Source: Chloroflexi bacterium GWB2_49_20 (GTDB taxonomy: Bacteria; Chloroflexota; Anaerolineae; Anaerolineales; Villigracilaceae). Taken from it: a stretch of DNA of 64,000 bases. Shown in pieces: positions 31,074 through 40,401 of the stretch. Location of the stretch: positions 38,937 to 102,936 of the forward strand of contig MGMF01000020.1 of the NCBI GenBank assembly GCA_001796335.1, in the 5' to 3' direction. How positions within the stretch are numbered: position 1 is the first letter of the stretch; every line of letters begins with the position of its first letter. Under the pieces are notes generated by a model. The model searched no databases. It saw nothing but the letters and a program-made list of their open reading frames with translations, and was not told the DNA's origin. The position numbers and the translations under genes were made by a program.

Positions 31074-32546
31074 ATGAAATCACCGTTATTATCTTTAAAT
31101 AATATATTATGGGTAATGATGGTTATTTTTTTACCTATCACAAGTTTTCCATTACTCTCGAAAATATTGGGAGGAATAAATGTAGCTCCTCTTTCGTTAG
31201 TATTCCTTATTCCATTATTATTAATCTGGCTAATCCCCAATTTTATAAAAGGGCAAGGATTACCTTCTCAATCAGTACCTTTGCTTATATTTATTCTTTT
31301 AGCTCTGATCTCCTCCCTTGCAGCATTCTACTTACAAATTCCTTCATTCAAAGCGAAAGTTGTTTGGCAAAATGAATTTGGGGAAATTATTTCATTAGGC
31401 ATTGGATTTTGTTTTTTTCTTATAACATCCCTCTGGATTAATAATTTTAATAAATTAGATAACTTCTTTCGTCTAGTTAACATAAGCGGAGCTGTAGCAC
31501 TTGCTTACACCTTAATTCAAGGCTTTTTTGTAATTATTATCCATGAAACCCCAGTAAATCTTTTAGCGTTCCAAAACTTTCTTTCTGCAAGCCAGATTTT
31601 GTTTGTAAATAGAGTCAATGGTTTAACCTTTGAACCTTCCTGGTTAGCTCATCAATTAAATCTATTTTATCTCCCTATATGGTTAGGATTAAGTATCAGG
31701 AAAATCACTTTTCATAAATTTCATTTTATGAAACTTACTTTTGAAAATATTCTTTTGATTACTGGGTTTATCGCATTATTCTTGACTTTTTCAAGAATCG
31801 GTTGGCTGGCTTGCTTCGCTTATTGTGGTTATTGTTCTCTACGGTTTATGAATTCAATTCGATGTAAGATATTAACGAAGGTGGTAAAACAACCGTTAAA
31901 TATATTTTCATTAAAAGAATTGCTTTTTAATCTTGGATTTTGGTTTCTATTATTATTAATTTTGATTGCGAGCTTATCATTTGTGGGGTATATCTCAACA
32001 AAACTTGACAAGCGAATGGTTGACCTCTTTTATTTTCAAGGTATTAAAGAGTGGGGTTTATTGGGGTGGACAGGTAAATTGGTATTTGCAGAACGTATAG
32101 TTTATTGGATTGCCGGATATGGAACTTTTATCAAGCACCCTTTGATCGGTGTTGGTCTAGGAAATAGTGGTTTCTTTTTTCCGCAGACTATTAATTCATT
32201 TGGTTACTCTTTAATCGATATAATAAGAATATTGGTGGATAATTCGTATTTACCGAATATTAAAAATCTTTGGATTCGTCTACTGGCTGAAACGGGAATC
32301 GTCGGCTTCTCATTGTTTGTTTCCTGGCTATGGGTAGTATGGAAAACAGCAAGAACACTTGAAAATTTACCTGAAAATTTATCTAAAGCCATTGGGATCA
32401 TGGGGAAAATCACAATTATTGGATTAATAGTTGAAGGTTTCAGTATTGATACATTTGCATTACCTTATTTTTGGTGTTCTTTAGGTCTGGTTGTTGCGGC
32501 TTTTCGGATTTTTTCAAAAAAACAGCAAAGTGGAAAGACGAATTGA
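31074..32546 (+). CDS. O-antigen polymerase/ligase family membrane protein (Wzy/WaaL-like)
   Basis: 490 aa, about 11-12 helices. The Wzy_C pattern is visible: a loop with GLTFEPSWLAHQLN near 183-196, then FLTFSRIGWLAC near 238-249, a large extracytoplasmic loop with FIKHPLIGVGLGNSGFFFP near 345-363, and RLLAETGIVGFSLFVSWL near 402-419. The HPLxGVGLG and AETG motifs are typical of the O-antigen ligase/polymerase superfamily. No Shine-Dalgarno sequence is visible and it starts 2 bases after the Wzz-like gene, so translation is probably coupled. It could be the main polymerase, with 21884 doing another step, or a ligase. Confidence 0.75.
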   Translation: MKSPLLSLNNILWVMMVIFLPITSFPLLSKILGGINVAPLSLVFLIPLLLIWLIPNFIKGQGLPSQSVPLLIFILLALISSLAAFYLQIPSFKAKVVWQNEFGEIISLGIGFCFFLITSLWINNFNKLDNFFRLVNISGAVALAYTLIQGFFVIIIHETPVNLLAFQNFLSASQILFVNRVNGLTFEPSWLAHQLNLFYLPIWLGLSIRKITFHKFHFMKLTFENILLITGFIALFLTFSRIGWLACFAYCGYCSLRFMNSIRCKILTKVVKQPLNIFSLKELLFNLGFWFLLLLILIASLSFVGYISTKLDKRMVDLFYFQGIKEWGLLGWTGKLVFAERIVYWIAGYGTFIKHPLIGVGLGNSGFFFPQTINSFGYSLIDIIRILVDNSYLPNIKNLWIRLLAETGIVGFSLFVSWLWVVWKTARTLENLPENLSKAIGIMGKITIIGLIVEGFSIDTFALPYFWCSLGLVVAAFRIFSKKQQSGKTN

Positions 32547-32682
32547 ATTGCCTTTGCGTATAAATATATATTTCAAAATAAATCTTATCAGGATACTTGA
32601 GACCAGGGCATCTTCGAAGTCTATGGCTTGTCCGAAGCAGCAAATATGATATTTTCGTTATAAAGGTGAGTTCCTGAGTATA

Positions 32683-32853
32683 CTAAATATGGGTTTTCCT
32701 CTTTGGATACAGGTTTCTCTTGACCGCGAATTGCGCCGCCTGGGTATAATTCGCCACCTCCTGGTGGGCAGACCAGTTACCCAAAGGAAATCTGGCTCGA
32801 ATCAAAAAATCAGCTGCCGCAGCATCACCTTGGTACGTCGGCGTAGAAAATGA
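32683..32853 (-). pseudogene. C-terminal gene remnant (unknown family)
   Basis: A 56-codon frame between an upstream TAG and its own TAG, without a start codon, has clear protein-like composition (ADFLIRARFPLGNWSAHQEV and ANYTQAAQFAVKRNLYP). It fills part of the 440-base gap between the polysaccharide locus and the dehydrogenase gene. It looks like the end of a decayed gene. The family was not recognised. The rest of the gap (32547-32682 and 32854-32959) shows nothing else. Confidence 0.35.
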
Positions 32854-32959
32854 CTAATATGTTAAATCCTACCGGATGTGATTTCCGGAAGATGGATCTA
32901 TCCTCTTTTTTTTAACAGAAATTAAAGTAAAAGGAATAATCTGTAATACCAGCCACCAG

Positions 32960-32968
32960 TGGTATATT
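32960..32968 (+). promoter_or_regulatory. Extended -10 promoter of the D-2-hydroxyacid dehydrogenase gene
   Basis: TGGTATATT is an extended -10 box. Transcription would start near 32975, giving a very short leader that still contains GGAGG (32977-32981) before the ATG at 32987. Confidence 0.45.
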
Positions 32969-32986
32969 TAATTCATGGAGGTTGGT

Positions 32987-33964
32987 ATGTCCAAACCCAA
33001 AGTATTCGTCACTCGTAAAATCCTCGACCGGGGTATGGAGATGATCCAGCAATTTTGCGATGCAGATATATGGCTGGATGACCTGCCTCCTTCCCGCCAG
33101 GTGCTGTCGGAAAGAGTGCGCGGTAAGGAAGGTTTGCTGTCCCTATTGACAGACAATATTGACGCAGGGGTCATGGATGCTGCCGGAAAAAACCTGAAGG
33201 TGATCAGCAACCATGCCGTTGGTTACGACAATATAGATATCGCTGCGGCAACCCGGCGTCGAATACCGGTTGGAAACACGCCGGGAATTTTGACGGATGC
33301 CACGGCTGATTTTGCTTTTACATTGCTGCTCAGCTCAGCCAGGCGCATTACCGAAGCAGATCATTTTGTTCGTTCCGGCCTTTGGAAAACCTGGGGACCG
33401 ACTCTCATGCTGGGTGCCGACATCAGTGGTGCCACGCTGGGGATCATTGGATTTGGACGCATTGGTCAAGCAGTTGCCAAGCGTGCCGAAGGGTTTAATA
33501 TGCAGGTACTCTTCTATGACCCCAACTTGAACGAACTCGTACCTGGAGTGAATGCGCACCCGGTGAACTTGGATATACTTCTGCACCAATCTGATTTTAT
33601 TTCCATCCACACGCCTCTCACAGTGCAAACCCGGCATTTGATCAACAAAGCAGCCTTCGACAAGATGAAACCCAATGCCATCCTGGTCAATACCGCCCGC
33701 GGCGCGGTGATTGATCCTTCCGCTCTGTATACTGCTCTCAAGAATAAGCGAATCCAGGCTGCTGCACTGGATGTAACCGAATCTGAACCGATCCCCCTGG
33801 ATAGTCCGCTCCTGGAATTGGAAAACCTCATCTTATGCCCGCATATTGCCAGCGCAAGTAACTCCACACGTGCCAGGATGTCCATTATGGCGGCAGAAAA
33901 CCTCATTGCTGGTTTAAAAGGTGAGAAATTACCAAATTGTGTTAACTCGGAAATCTACGATTAG
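32987..33964 (+). CDS. D-2-hydroxyacid dehydrogenase (glyoxylate/hydroxypyruvate reductase-like)
   Basis: 325 aa from the ATG at 32987, chosen over the ATG at 32975 because GGAGG lies 5 bases upstream. The NAD(P) loop is GIIGFGRIGQAVAKRA near 146-161. The catalytic residues are Arg in VNTARGAVID near 230, Glu in the segment after DVTESEPI, and His in LCPHIASAS near 285. The N-terminal substrate domain has SNHAVGYDNID near 66-76. It oxidises or reduces a small D-2-hydroxy acid; glyoxylate, hydroxypyruvate or phosphoglycerate are all possible. It has no ACT domain, which argues against a classical SerA. It appears monocistronic. Confidence 0.88.
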   Translation: MSKPKVFVTRKILDRGMEMIQQFCDADIWLDDLPPSRQVLSERVRGKEGLLSLLTDNIDAGVMDAAGKNLKVISNHAVGYDNIDIAAATRRRIPVGNTPGILTDATADFAFTLLLSSARRITEADHFVRSGLWKTWGPTLMLGADISGATLGIIGFGRIGQAVAKRAEGFNMQVLFYDPNLNELVPGVNAHPVNLDILLHQSDFISIHTPLTVQTRHLINKAAFDKMKPNAILVNTARGAVIDPSALYTALKNKRIQAAALDVTESEPIPLDSPLLELENLILCPHIASASNSTRARMSIMAAENLIAGLKGEKLPNCVNSEIYD

Positions 33965-34010
33965 AGACATCTACACGAATTGTTTTAGTGCTATGGCTGT
34001 CAAACGCATG

Positions 34011-34043
34011 CCTTGTCACCCTGAACAAAGTGAAGGATCCCCT
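34011..34043 (+). repeat. Probable copy of a widespread intergenic repeat (CACCCTGA-GAAGG type)
   Basis: The sequence CACCCTGAACAAAGTGAAGG followed by ATCCCC closely resembles a dispersed repeat (consensus like CATCCTGAGCGAAGCGAAGGATCTC) common between genes in many environmental bacteria. The partner arm normally found downstream is decayed here. It lies in the 213-base gap between the dehydrogenase and S9 peptidase genes. Identity to the family is recalled, not computed. Confidence 0.45.
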
Positions 34044-34177
34044 GGCAATGGAGGGAACTCTTCGGTCACAAAAAATTGCTTTCTTAGAGTGATAATTGTC
34101 GAGAGTCTCTCTCAGAGAGCTACGACATAACATATTTTTATGAATGTCAAAAGTAAATATTGGCTAGGTTAATAATT

Positions 34178-36127
34178 ATGTCCCAAATAACAATCACCCC
34201 TTATGGTTCTTGGAGTTCCCCCATTACAACCGATATGGTGATCTCCAATTCGATCCAGATAAAAGAAATTATTTGCGACGGTGAGGAAATCTATTGGCTC
34301 GAAGTTCGCCCCAACCAGTCTGGTCGCCAGGTGATCGTTCGATATACACCGGACGGCAGCATCACCGATATAACACCGCCTGATTTCAATGTCCGCAGCA
34401 GGGTGCATGAGTACGGAGGTGGTGCATACCAAGTCTTCAATGGGGTAATTTACTTCTGCAACTTCGCTAATCAACGCTTGTACCGTCAGCTTCCCGGTAA
34501 AAAACCAAGGGCGCTTACACCCGCTGAGAATAATCGTTACGCTGATTTCACCCTGGACCATCTGCATCAGCGCCTAATTTGTATTCAAGAAGAGCATGGC
34601 GAGAGCGAACAGAGTGTGATCAATTCCCTGGTAGCCATTTCTCTGGACGGTAAAAATTCTGTTAGCTTGTTGGTGTCCGGCAATGACTTTTATTCAAACC
34701 CCCGCCTCAGTCCTAATGGCAGCTGGTTGGCCTGGTTAACCTGGAACCATCCCAATATGCCTTGGGATGGTTGTGAGCTGTGGGTTGGACACCTCGATGA
34801 TTTTGGAAAAATCACCAAAACTTGTCTCATAGCTGGCGATCAAAATGAATCCATATTCCAACCCGAATGGTCACCAGGTGGAGAGTTATTTTTCATCTCA
34901 GATCGTAATGGCTTTTGGAATCCATATCGCTGGAAAGATGAGCATGTTGAATCCCTGTGTGGCATACAGGCTGAATTTGGCTTGCCGCAGTGGGTGTTGG
35001 GTTTATCCACTTATGGATTTTCCGGGCAGGATAGGGTCCTTTGTACCTATTCACAGGCAGGAAAAAATTTTCTTGCGAACCTGGACACAACCAGCGGGGA
35101 TCTTACAAATATTTCTTTGCCCTATGTGGAATATTCTTCTTTATGTGTCAAACCGGGACAAGCCTTGTTTGTTGGTGAATCTACCGACCGGCCGCCAGAG
35201 CTGGTTTGGCTCAACCTTGAATCTGGTGCACAGAAAGTAATCCGCAAAACTGGCACAATGAGCATCAATAAAGGCTTCATCTCCATACCACAAGAGATTG
35301 AATACACCTCACAAAATAAACTGATCGCTTATGGAAATTTCTACCCACCGGTTAACATTAACCACAATCCTTCTCCAGGGGAAACACCCCCATTGATCGT
35401 TATGTTGCATGGGGGACCCACCTCAACCGCCTCGCTCGCCTTGGATATGAAGATCCAATATTGGACCAGCCGGGGTTTCGCAGTCCTGGATGTGAACTAT
35501 AGCGGCAGCACAGGCTACGGACGCGCTTACCGTGAGCGCCTGAATGGTAATTGGGGTGTGCTTGATGTGGAAGATTGCATCCAGGGTGCCAGACATCTTG
35601 CTTCTCAAGGTCGCGTGGATGCCCAACGCATGTCTATAACTGGAGGCTCAGCCGGGGGGTACACGGCTCTGTGTGCGCTCACCTTTCATGAAACATTCAC
35701 GGCTGGGGTCAGCCGGTATGGCATCGGATCCCTTGAGACTCTGGCAACGGATACGCATAAATTCGAATCACACTACCTTGACCGCCTGGTCGGTCCTTTC
35801 CCGGCTGCCCGCGAGCTTTACAGACAGCGCTCACCCATCCACTTCATCGAGCAGATCAGTGCACCCATTCTCTTATTGCAGGGAAGCGAAGATATGGTCG
35901 TTCCACCCATTCAATCAGAAAGGATGTACCAGGCACTTAATGCTAAAGGTCTACCGGTAGCCTATGTTACCTTCGCTGGTGAGCAGCATGGCTTTAGAAA
36001 TTCCGAAAGTATCAAAAGAGCCCTTGAAGTGGAACTCTATTTTTACTCTAGGATCTTTGGTTTTAACCTACCCGAAGATCTCGAACCGGTTGAGATAAAG
36101 AATCTGGAACCATCCAGCAATCTTTGA
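34178..36127 (+). CDS. S9 family peptidase (acylaminoacyl-peptidase/dipeptidyl peptidase-like)
   Basis: 649 aa from the ATG at 34178; an in-frame TTG at 34160 is possible. The first ~370 residues form a beta-propeller-like repeat region (for example VHEYGGGAYQVF and FISDRNGFWNPYRW). The C-terminal alpha/beta hydrolase domain has the oxyanion HGGPTS, the nucleophile Ser in TGGSAGGYTAL near 490, Asp in LLQGSEDMVVPP near 570 and His in AGEQHGFRN near 605. It is the S9C-type architecture of cytosolic oligopeptidases cleaving N-terminal (acyl)peptides. No signal peptide was seen. Only a weak AGG lies upstream of the start. Confidence 0.9.
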   Translation: MSQITITPYGSWSSPITTDMVISNSIQIKEIICDGEEIYWLEVRPNQSGRQVIVRYTPDGSITDITPPDFNVRSRVHEYGGGAYQVFNGVIYFCNFANQRLYRQLPGKKPRALTPAENNRYADFTLDHLHQRLICIQEEHGESEQSVINSLVAISLDGKNSVSLLVSGNDFYSNPRLSPNGSWLAWLTWNHPNMPWDGCELWVGHLDDFGKITKTCLIAGDQNESIFQPEWSPGGELFFISDRNGFWNPYRWKDEHVESLCGIQAEFGLPQWVLGLSTYGFSGQDRVLCTYSQAGKNFLANLDTTSGDLTNISLPYVEYSSLCVKPGQALFVGESTDRPPELVWLNLESGAQKVIRKTGTMSINKGFISIPQEIEYTSQNKLIAYGNFYPPVNINHNPSPGETPPLIVMLHGGPTSTASLALDMKIQYWTSRGFAVLDVNYSGSTGYGRAYRERLNGNWGVLDVEDCIQGARHLASQGRVDAQRMSITGGSAGGYTALCALTFHETFTAGVSRYGIGSLETLATDTHKFESHYLDRLVGPFPAARELYRQRSPIHFIEQISAPILLLQGSEDMVVPPIQSERMYQALNAKGLPVAYVTFAGEQHGFRNSESIKRALEVELYFYSRIFGFNLPEDLEPVEIKNLEPSSNL

Positions 36128-36257
36128 ACCAGGCCGGGGCTATTTGTCCCCCATTTTCAAACTGGCCACATTGTACGATGCCGCATTGCCAGACATACAA
36201 CGCCACCTGTGTACGTACTTGCTTTACAGAAACCTAAAGGGAGGTTGGAGAGTTGAG

Positions 36258-39200
36258 TTAATTGCCTGGGCCAGATATTGCTGAGGCTGAAAAGTGAAGC
36301 AAGCGGTTGTTTTCTCCAGCATCACTCACCCACAAGCCACCCAAATTATCCATTGCCAGCCCAACCGGCATGCTGAACTGGCTTTCGGAAAATCCGCAAT
36401 CCCCCCAGGTTTTTAATGGTACTCCTGTGCTGGAAAACTCGATAACCCGACAGCCCTCTGGATCGCTGATAAAGACATTTTGGTACTTATCCACTGCAAT
36501 GAATGGTTTATTCTCCAGGGATTGCCCATACCAGGCACTAACTTCCCATGAGTTTACAGTTGCGTATATAAGACCTGAGGAATCCGGCGAAAATACCTGG
36601 ATACGTTGATTCCATGTATCGGTAATATATACCAGACCATGATCATCCAAAGCAATACCAACCGGCTCATCCAATTGACCGCTTCCCATTCCTGGAACCC
36701 CAAACTGGGTTATGTAATTGTCATTGGCATCAAACACGACAATGCGCTTATTACCGGTATCCACCACAAAGACTTTTCCATCCGCATCCACAGCAACACC
36801 ACGTGGACCATAGAATGCAAATGGGCTTTCACCGAATCCATTGGTACCCCACATGGATAGGAATTCTCCGTCTGCAGAGAATTTTTGAATGCGGTAATTC
36901 CAGGTATCCACCACATATACATTTCCGTTCGGAGCAACTGCTATTCCCCAGGGTTCATTAAAAGTACTCCCGGGAGCATCCCCTTGGGCTACATCAGCAT
37001 ATCGACCCCATGAATTAATGACCGCCCCCGTCTCAGCAAGATGCTGAATGCGGTTATTCCGCGAATCAGCCACATACAGGCTTCCATCTGTGGCCATCGC
37101 AATCGAACGAGGTGATTGAAATTGACCTTGTTCTGAACCTGGTCGCCCAATAACCCGATCAGGGGTTAATTGTTGCTTAATTGCTTCATATGGATCAGAA
37201 ATGGTAACTTCTGTATTAGCCGTTTGATAACCCCATACAAGGGAGGCAACATCTTTGCGGATGTAAGCCCGCATCCGGCTGGTAGTATTCCAATTTTCCA
37301 AGGTAAATGCACTGCTTTTCTTTAAGGCAGCATATTCAGTGTAATCACGGTTAAACCAAATTTGCCAGATGGCGCTACGAACTTTAGCGTCTTTAAAAAA
37401 AGGCGATATATGACCCCAAGCTCGAACAAGATATTCACCTATGGACATGGGGGATGCATCCTGTCCAAGCGCTGCATTCCGCTCAGCTGCAATGCTGTCC
37501 CATTTCAAACTCCAGTAATCCTGGTTTGGCCACCACATTCGCATAAAATCAAATTGAACATAATTTTCCCGAACAACCGAGGCAATCTTTCCATAATTTT
37601 CTTCACTGACCACAATAACGGCTGCCCTCTGCAGATCACGGGTAGGTTCGGTTGCAAAATCAATCCGGTTGGGATAATGACGCATATACCACCAATATGG
37701 GTAGCGAACATTGTTGTCATATGCCACCACAATATCCAAACCACCCGTTGTGCGCCGGGAGATCTCCTCGATTTCAGATAACAGGATCTTGGGTCCATCT
37801 GCGGCGTGGGCATAAACCAGATATTCCAGGGGAAAATCGTAATTGATATAAGCTGCTCTAAAGGCTGTCCGAACTGTCAGGACCGCCAGCAATGACAAAA
37901 CCAGCAGTGTGACTACGCGCAACACCTGCCTCCAACCCCAGGCATGATGCTCAAACCGGCTGCCCCACTGGAACAACCAGCCGACCGCCCAGCCTGCTGC
38001 CAAGATCATCGGCATGGCAATATGAATTGTCAACCAGGGCATCTTTTCACCGGCATACGTAAATGCCAGCAAACTGCTGAATGCCCAGAAGATAATCAAA
38101 GCCAGGGTCGGGACAGGCTGCCCAGCCAGTTCATCCATATTTCCAGGTGCAAATGGCTGCCCGGGTGCAGCCTGCCATAAACGCTTGACCCAGGCTATGG
38201 TAAGCGCCAGCAACATCCCGAATGCGGGTAAAAATTCATATAAAGGAATTTGGAATAAAGCATAATAATAGAAAGGCTGCCCACCCCTGTTAACGGCTTG
38301 CTGCTCCATCCAATACCCCAATGCTCCCATCAAGCCACCCGCCACTCCCTGCGGATTGGTGAAAAAGGTGGAATAAAAAACAGCAAATATGGAATAGAAC
38401 AAAGCCATGTGCAACAGCCATTTCTTTTTTCCCCACCATATTCCAAGCACTACAGCGATCAAAGTTAAAATACCTATAACAATTGCGGCTCGAATGATCC
38501 CGGCAGGTGTGTAATCCAACGGGTTTAATCCGGCCAGTTTGAGCGGCAGAGCAGCCAGCAAAGGCAGGATCATTGTTCCCAAAAGCATTAGCAGATCTAA
38601 AACCCGCTCGCTGCGGACCCCCTCCCATCCTATCCCTTTTACGACGATCACTACGGCTACGACCCCGGCAGCCAAGCCAAGGATTCCCAACAAAGCCAGC
38701 AAACCTATCAAGGTGGTGCTTTCGGGTTTTAATACCATATACATTCCGCCAGCGCTGGCCAGCAGAACCAACATGCCAGCCACTGCCAGGATGAATGTCT
38801 GCCTGAGATTTCTGGAAGACCATTCCCGGCGGGTTAACCTGTCAAGGAAATATGCTGCCAGGAATATTAGTTGTTGGGCTGCAAAGATAAAAGAAGTGGC
38901 TTTATCAATAAAATGAAAGGCATTGATCGCAGTGAAGAGGAACAATACCCAGGTTTCACCCTTCTCCAAGTAGCGCAGGATGGCATAGATGGTTAACATC
39001 CCCCACACTACGATAAAAGCCTCATTCCTTTGATAACGGCCATAAAACAGCATATAAGGTGAGATCAGGAACATCACTCCGGCTGCCAGAGCACCCGCCC
39101 TTCCCAGGTATCTGCGGAAAGCAAGCAAGGCAATCACCACGGTGGCAACACTAAAAACTGCAGCTGGAATTCGGGATGTGAAATCATTATCCCCAAACAA

Positions 39201-39491
39201 GAAATATGAAAGGGCTATCAAATGGTATTGTAAGGGTCCATGGCTTAACGGATCATAACGGTACCCAAGACCCTGATAATAGTCGTAAGATGGGATGACA
39301 TGGTTGACTTCATCATGGCTAAGGACGCGCGCACCCAGATCATAAAAGCGTGAAACGAGCGTCACCGCGATGATTATGATCACCAACAGGGTTTCAAGAT
39401 TCCATGGAATCCGCCTTCTCAACGGTATATCCAACTTGCTCTGGTTTTCTTCTCTTGACAAAACGACGGGGAGGTTGGTTTCAGATGTCAT
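36258..39491 (-). CDS. TIGR03663/Agl23-type membrane protein fused to NHL beta-propeller
   Basis: 1077 aa from the ATG at 39491; an in-frame ATG at 39560 would add 23 residues and no clear ribosome binding site decides. Residues ~30-560 hold about a dozen helices with GT39-like sequence: HDEVNHV in the first loop near 53-59 with the catalytic-type Asp-Glu, then YRYDPLSHGPLQYH and RYQRNEAFIV. This pattern is that of the TIGR03663 family. A soluble region follows, then at least five NHL repeats (~790-1070: SPRSIAMATDGSLYVADSRN, PRGVAVDADGKVFVVDTGN). It is probably a surface glycosyltransferase with an extracytoplasmic propeller for protein or glycan binding. Confidence 0.75.
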   Translation of the reverse strand: MTSETNLPVVLSREENQSKLDIPLRRRIPWNLETLLVIIIIAVTLVSRFYDLGARVLSHDEVNHVIPSYDYYQGLGYRYDPLSHGPLQYHLIALSYFLFGDNDFTSRIPAAVFSVATVVIALLAFRRYLGRAGALAAGVMFLISPYMLFYGRYQRNEAFIVVWGMLTIYAILRYLEKGETWVLFLFTAINAFHFIDKATSFIFAAQQLIFLAAYFLDRLTRREWSSRNLRQTFILAVAGMLVLLASAGGMYMVLKPESTTLIGLLALLGILGLAAGVVAVVIVVKGIGWEGVRSERVLDLLMLLGTMILPLLAALPLKLAGLNPLDYTPAGIIRAAIVIGILTLIAVVLGIWWGKKKWLLHMALFYSIFAVFYSTFFTNPQGVAGGLMGALGYWMEQQAVNRGGQPFYYYALFQIPLYEFLPAFGMLLALTIAWVKRLWQAAPGQPFAPGNMDELAGQPVPTLALIIFWAFSSLLAFTYAGEKMPWLTIHIAMPMILAAGWAVGWLFQWGSRFEHHAWGWRQVLRVVTLLVLSLLAVLTVRTAFRAAYINYDFPLEYLVYAHAADGPKILLSEIEEISRRTTGGLDIVVAYDNNVRYPYWWYMRHYPNRIDFATEPTRDLQRAAVIVVSEENYGKIASVVRENYVQFDFMRMWWPNQDYWSLKWDSIAAERNAALGQDASPMSIGEYLVRAWGHISPFFKDAKVRSAIWQIWFNRDYTEYAALKKSSAFTLENWNTTSRMRAYIRKDVASLVWGYQTANTEVTISDPYEAIKQQLTPDRVIGRPGSEQGQFQSPRSIAMATDGSLYVADSRNNRIQHLAETGAVINSWGRYADVAQGDAPGSTFNEPWGIAVAPNGNVYVVDTWNYRIQKFSADGEFLSMWGTNGFGESPFAFYGPRGVAVDADGKVFVVDTGNKRIVVFDANDNYITQFGVPGMGSGQLDEPVGIALDDHGLVYITDTWNQRIQVFSPDSSGLIYATVNSWEVSAWYGQSLENKPFIAVDKYQNVFISDPEGCRVIEFSSTGVPLKTWGDCGFSESQFSMPVGLAMDNLGGLWVSDAGENNRLLHFSASAISGPGN

Positions 39492-39604
39492 ATAAAAAAT
39501 TTTATCACTAACACGAAATACTTGCCAAACATAATTGTGTTCCTTAATAATTAGATACATCTAATTAAAATTGCCAAGCATCTTGATGGGAAAATCCTGC
39601 CTGA

Positions 39605-39613
39605 TGATATAAT
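39605..39613 (+). promoter_or_regulatory. Extended -10 promoter of the lipoprotein gene
   Basis: TGATATAAT, a perfect extended -10 box, 36 bases upstream of the ATG at 39650, with no strong -35. Confidence 0.5.
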
Positions 39614-39649
39614 CCGCTCGTTATTATCCTCTTCATTATGGAGCATGTT

Positions 39650-40351
39650 ATGAATCATCATAAAATGATGTTAGCAATGATCATCAGTTTAATGATCATA
39701 AGTTCCTGTGCACCAGGCCCAACAACACCCACACAAACTCCCATCGCTACGGTTACCCAGGAAACTTCATCAACTTCCACACCTACGCCATTCATGCCGG
39801 TGGTGGACACACCCCTGCCAACCTCCACTCCGGTACCACCCACAAGTACCATGACTCCCACGCCTGATTTCACGCAAATTCAATTGGTTGGTAATTATGC
39901 CATTTCAGGACAGTATGGCTCTTTTACCCAAATCATTCTTGAGATGGGCAGCCTACAGGGAGAGTTTTATGGCATAGGTGGTCTCGATAATTACAAATGT
40001 GAATTCAGACAGGATATTCCGACTCAAATCAACTGCATAGGCGCACCCGTCCCAACCAACACCCTGATTAATTTCTCTTTATTTACATCCTCCCAGACAG
40101 AGCCTGTCTTCAGCACATCCTATAGTTTTACCGGTCCTTTACCCACTCCAGTAGGGATGTATTGTGAGATCGAGGGATTGTGGACTGATATAATTAAATC
40201 AAGAGGATACAATGCTGAACCTGGCTGTTATGCAGTTACCTGCTGGATCGATGGAAAATATTACGGAGGCGTAGAGGATTCATGCATAGAATATTGGCCT
40301 TGGATTCCTCCAGGACTTTATCCAACTCCATTGGCCAACCATACACCATAA
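39650..40351 (+). CDS. Secreted lipoprotein with Thr/Pro-rich linker
   Basis: 233 aa from the ATG at 39650, preceded by GGAG at 39640-39643; an ATG at 39638 is less likely. The signal peptide ends in a lipobox (IISSC near residues 16-20), so a lipid-anchored surface protein is expected. A flexible Thr/Pro/Ser linker (about residues 22-75) follows. The globular C-terminal domain of ~150 residues contains several Cys (KCEF, INC, MYCE, GCYAVTCW, DSC) and was not recognised as a known fold. It stands alone between the TIGR03663 gene (divergent) and an RNA methyltransferase (convergent). Confidence 0.75.
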   Translation: MNHHKMMLAMIISLMIISSCAPGPTTPTQTPIATVTQETSSTSTPTPFMPVVDTPLPTSTPVPPTSTMTPTPDFTQIQLVGNYAISGQYGSFTQIILEMGSLQGEFYGIGGLDNYKCEFRQDIPTQINCIGAPVPTNTLINFSLFTSSQTEPVFSTSYSFTGPLPTPVGMYCEIEGLWTDIIKSRGYNAEPGCYAVTCWIDGKYYGGVEDSCIEYWPWIPPGLYPTPLANHTP

Positions 40352-40368
40352 ATCTAAACCTCTTTGTC

Positions 40369-40401
40369 AAAAGAGCGGATGATTCTTCATCTGCTCTTTT
40401 T
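40369..40401. terminator. Bidirectional terminator between lipoprotein and methyltransferase genes
   Basis: A 14-bp stem (AAAAGAGCGGATGA with TCATCTGCTCTTTT, one G-U pair) has a TTCT loop. It is followed by T on the plus strand and flanked by A on the other side, so it can act in both directions. It overlaps the last codons of the convergent methyltransferase gene. Confidence 0.8.

Noticed and set aside
36128..36257. GGGG-CCCC hairpin after the S9 peptidase as a terminator
   Set aside because: The stem is only 4-5 bp and no proper U-run follows.
38290..38916. Frames on both strands within the TIGR03663 gene (up to 177 codons)
   Set aside because: Low-complexity translations under a clear membrane-protein gene, without ribosome binding sites.
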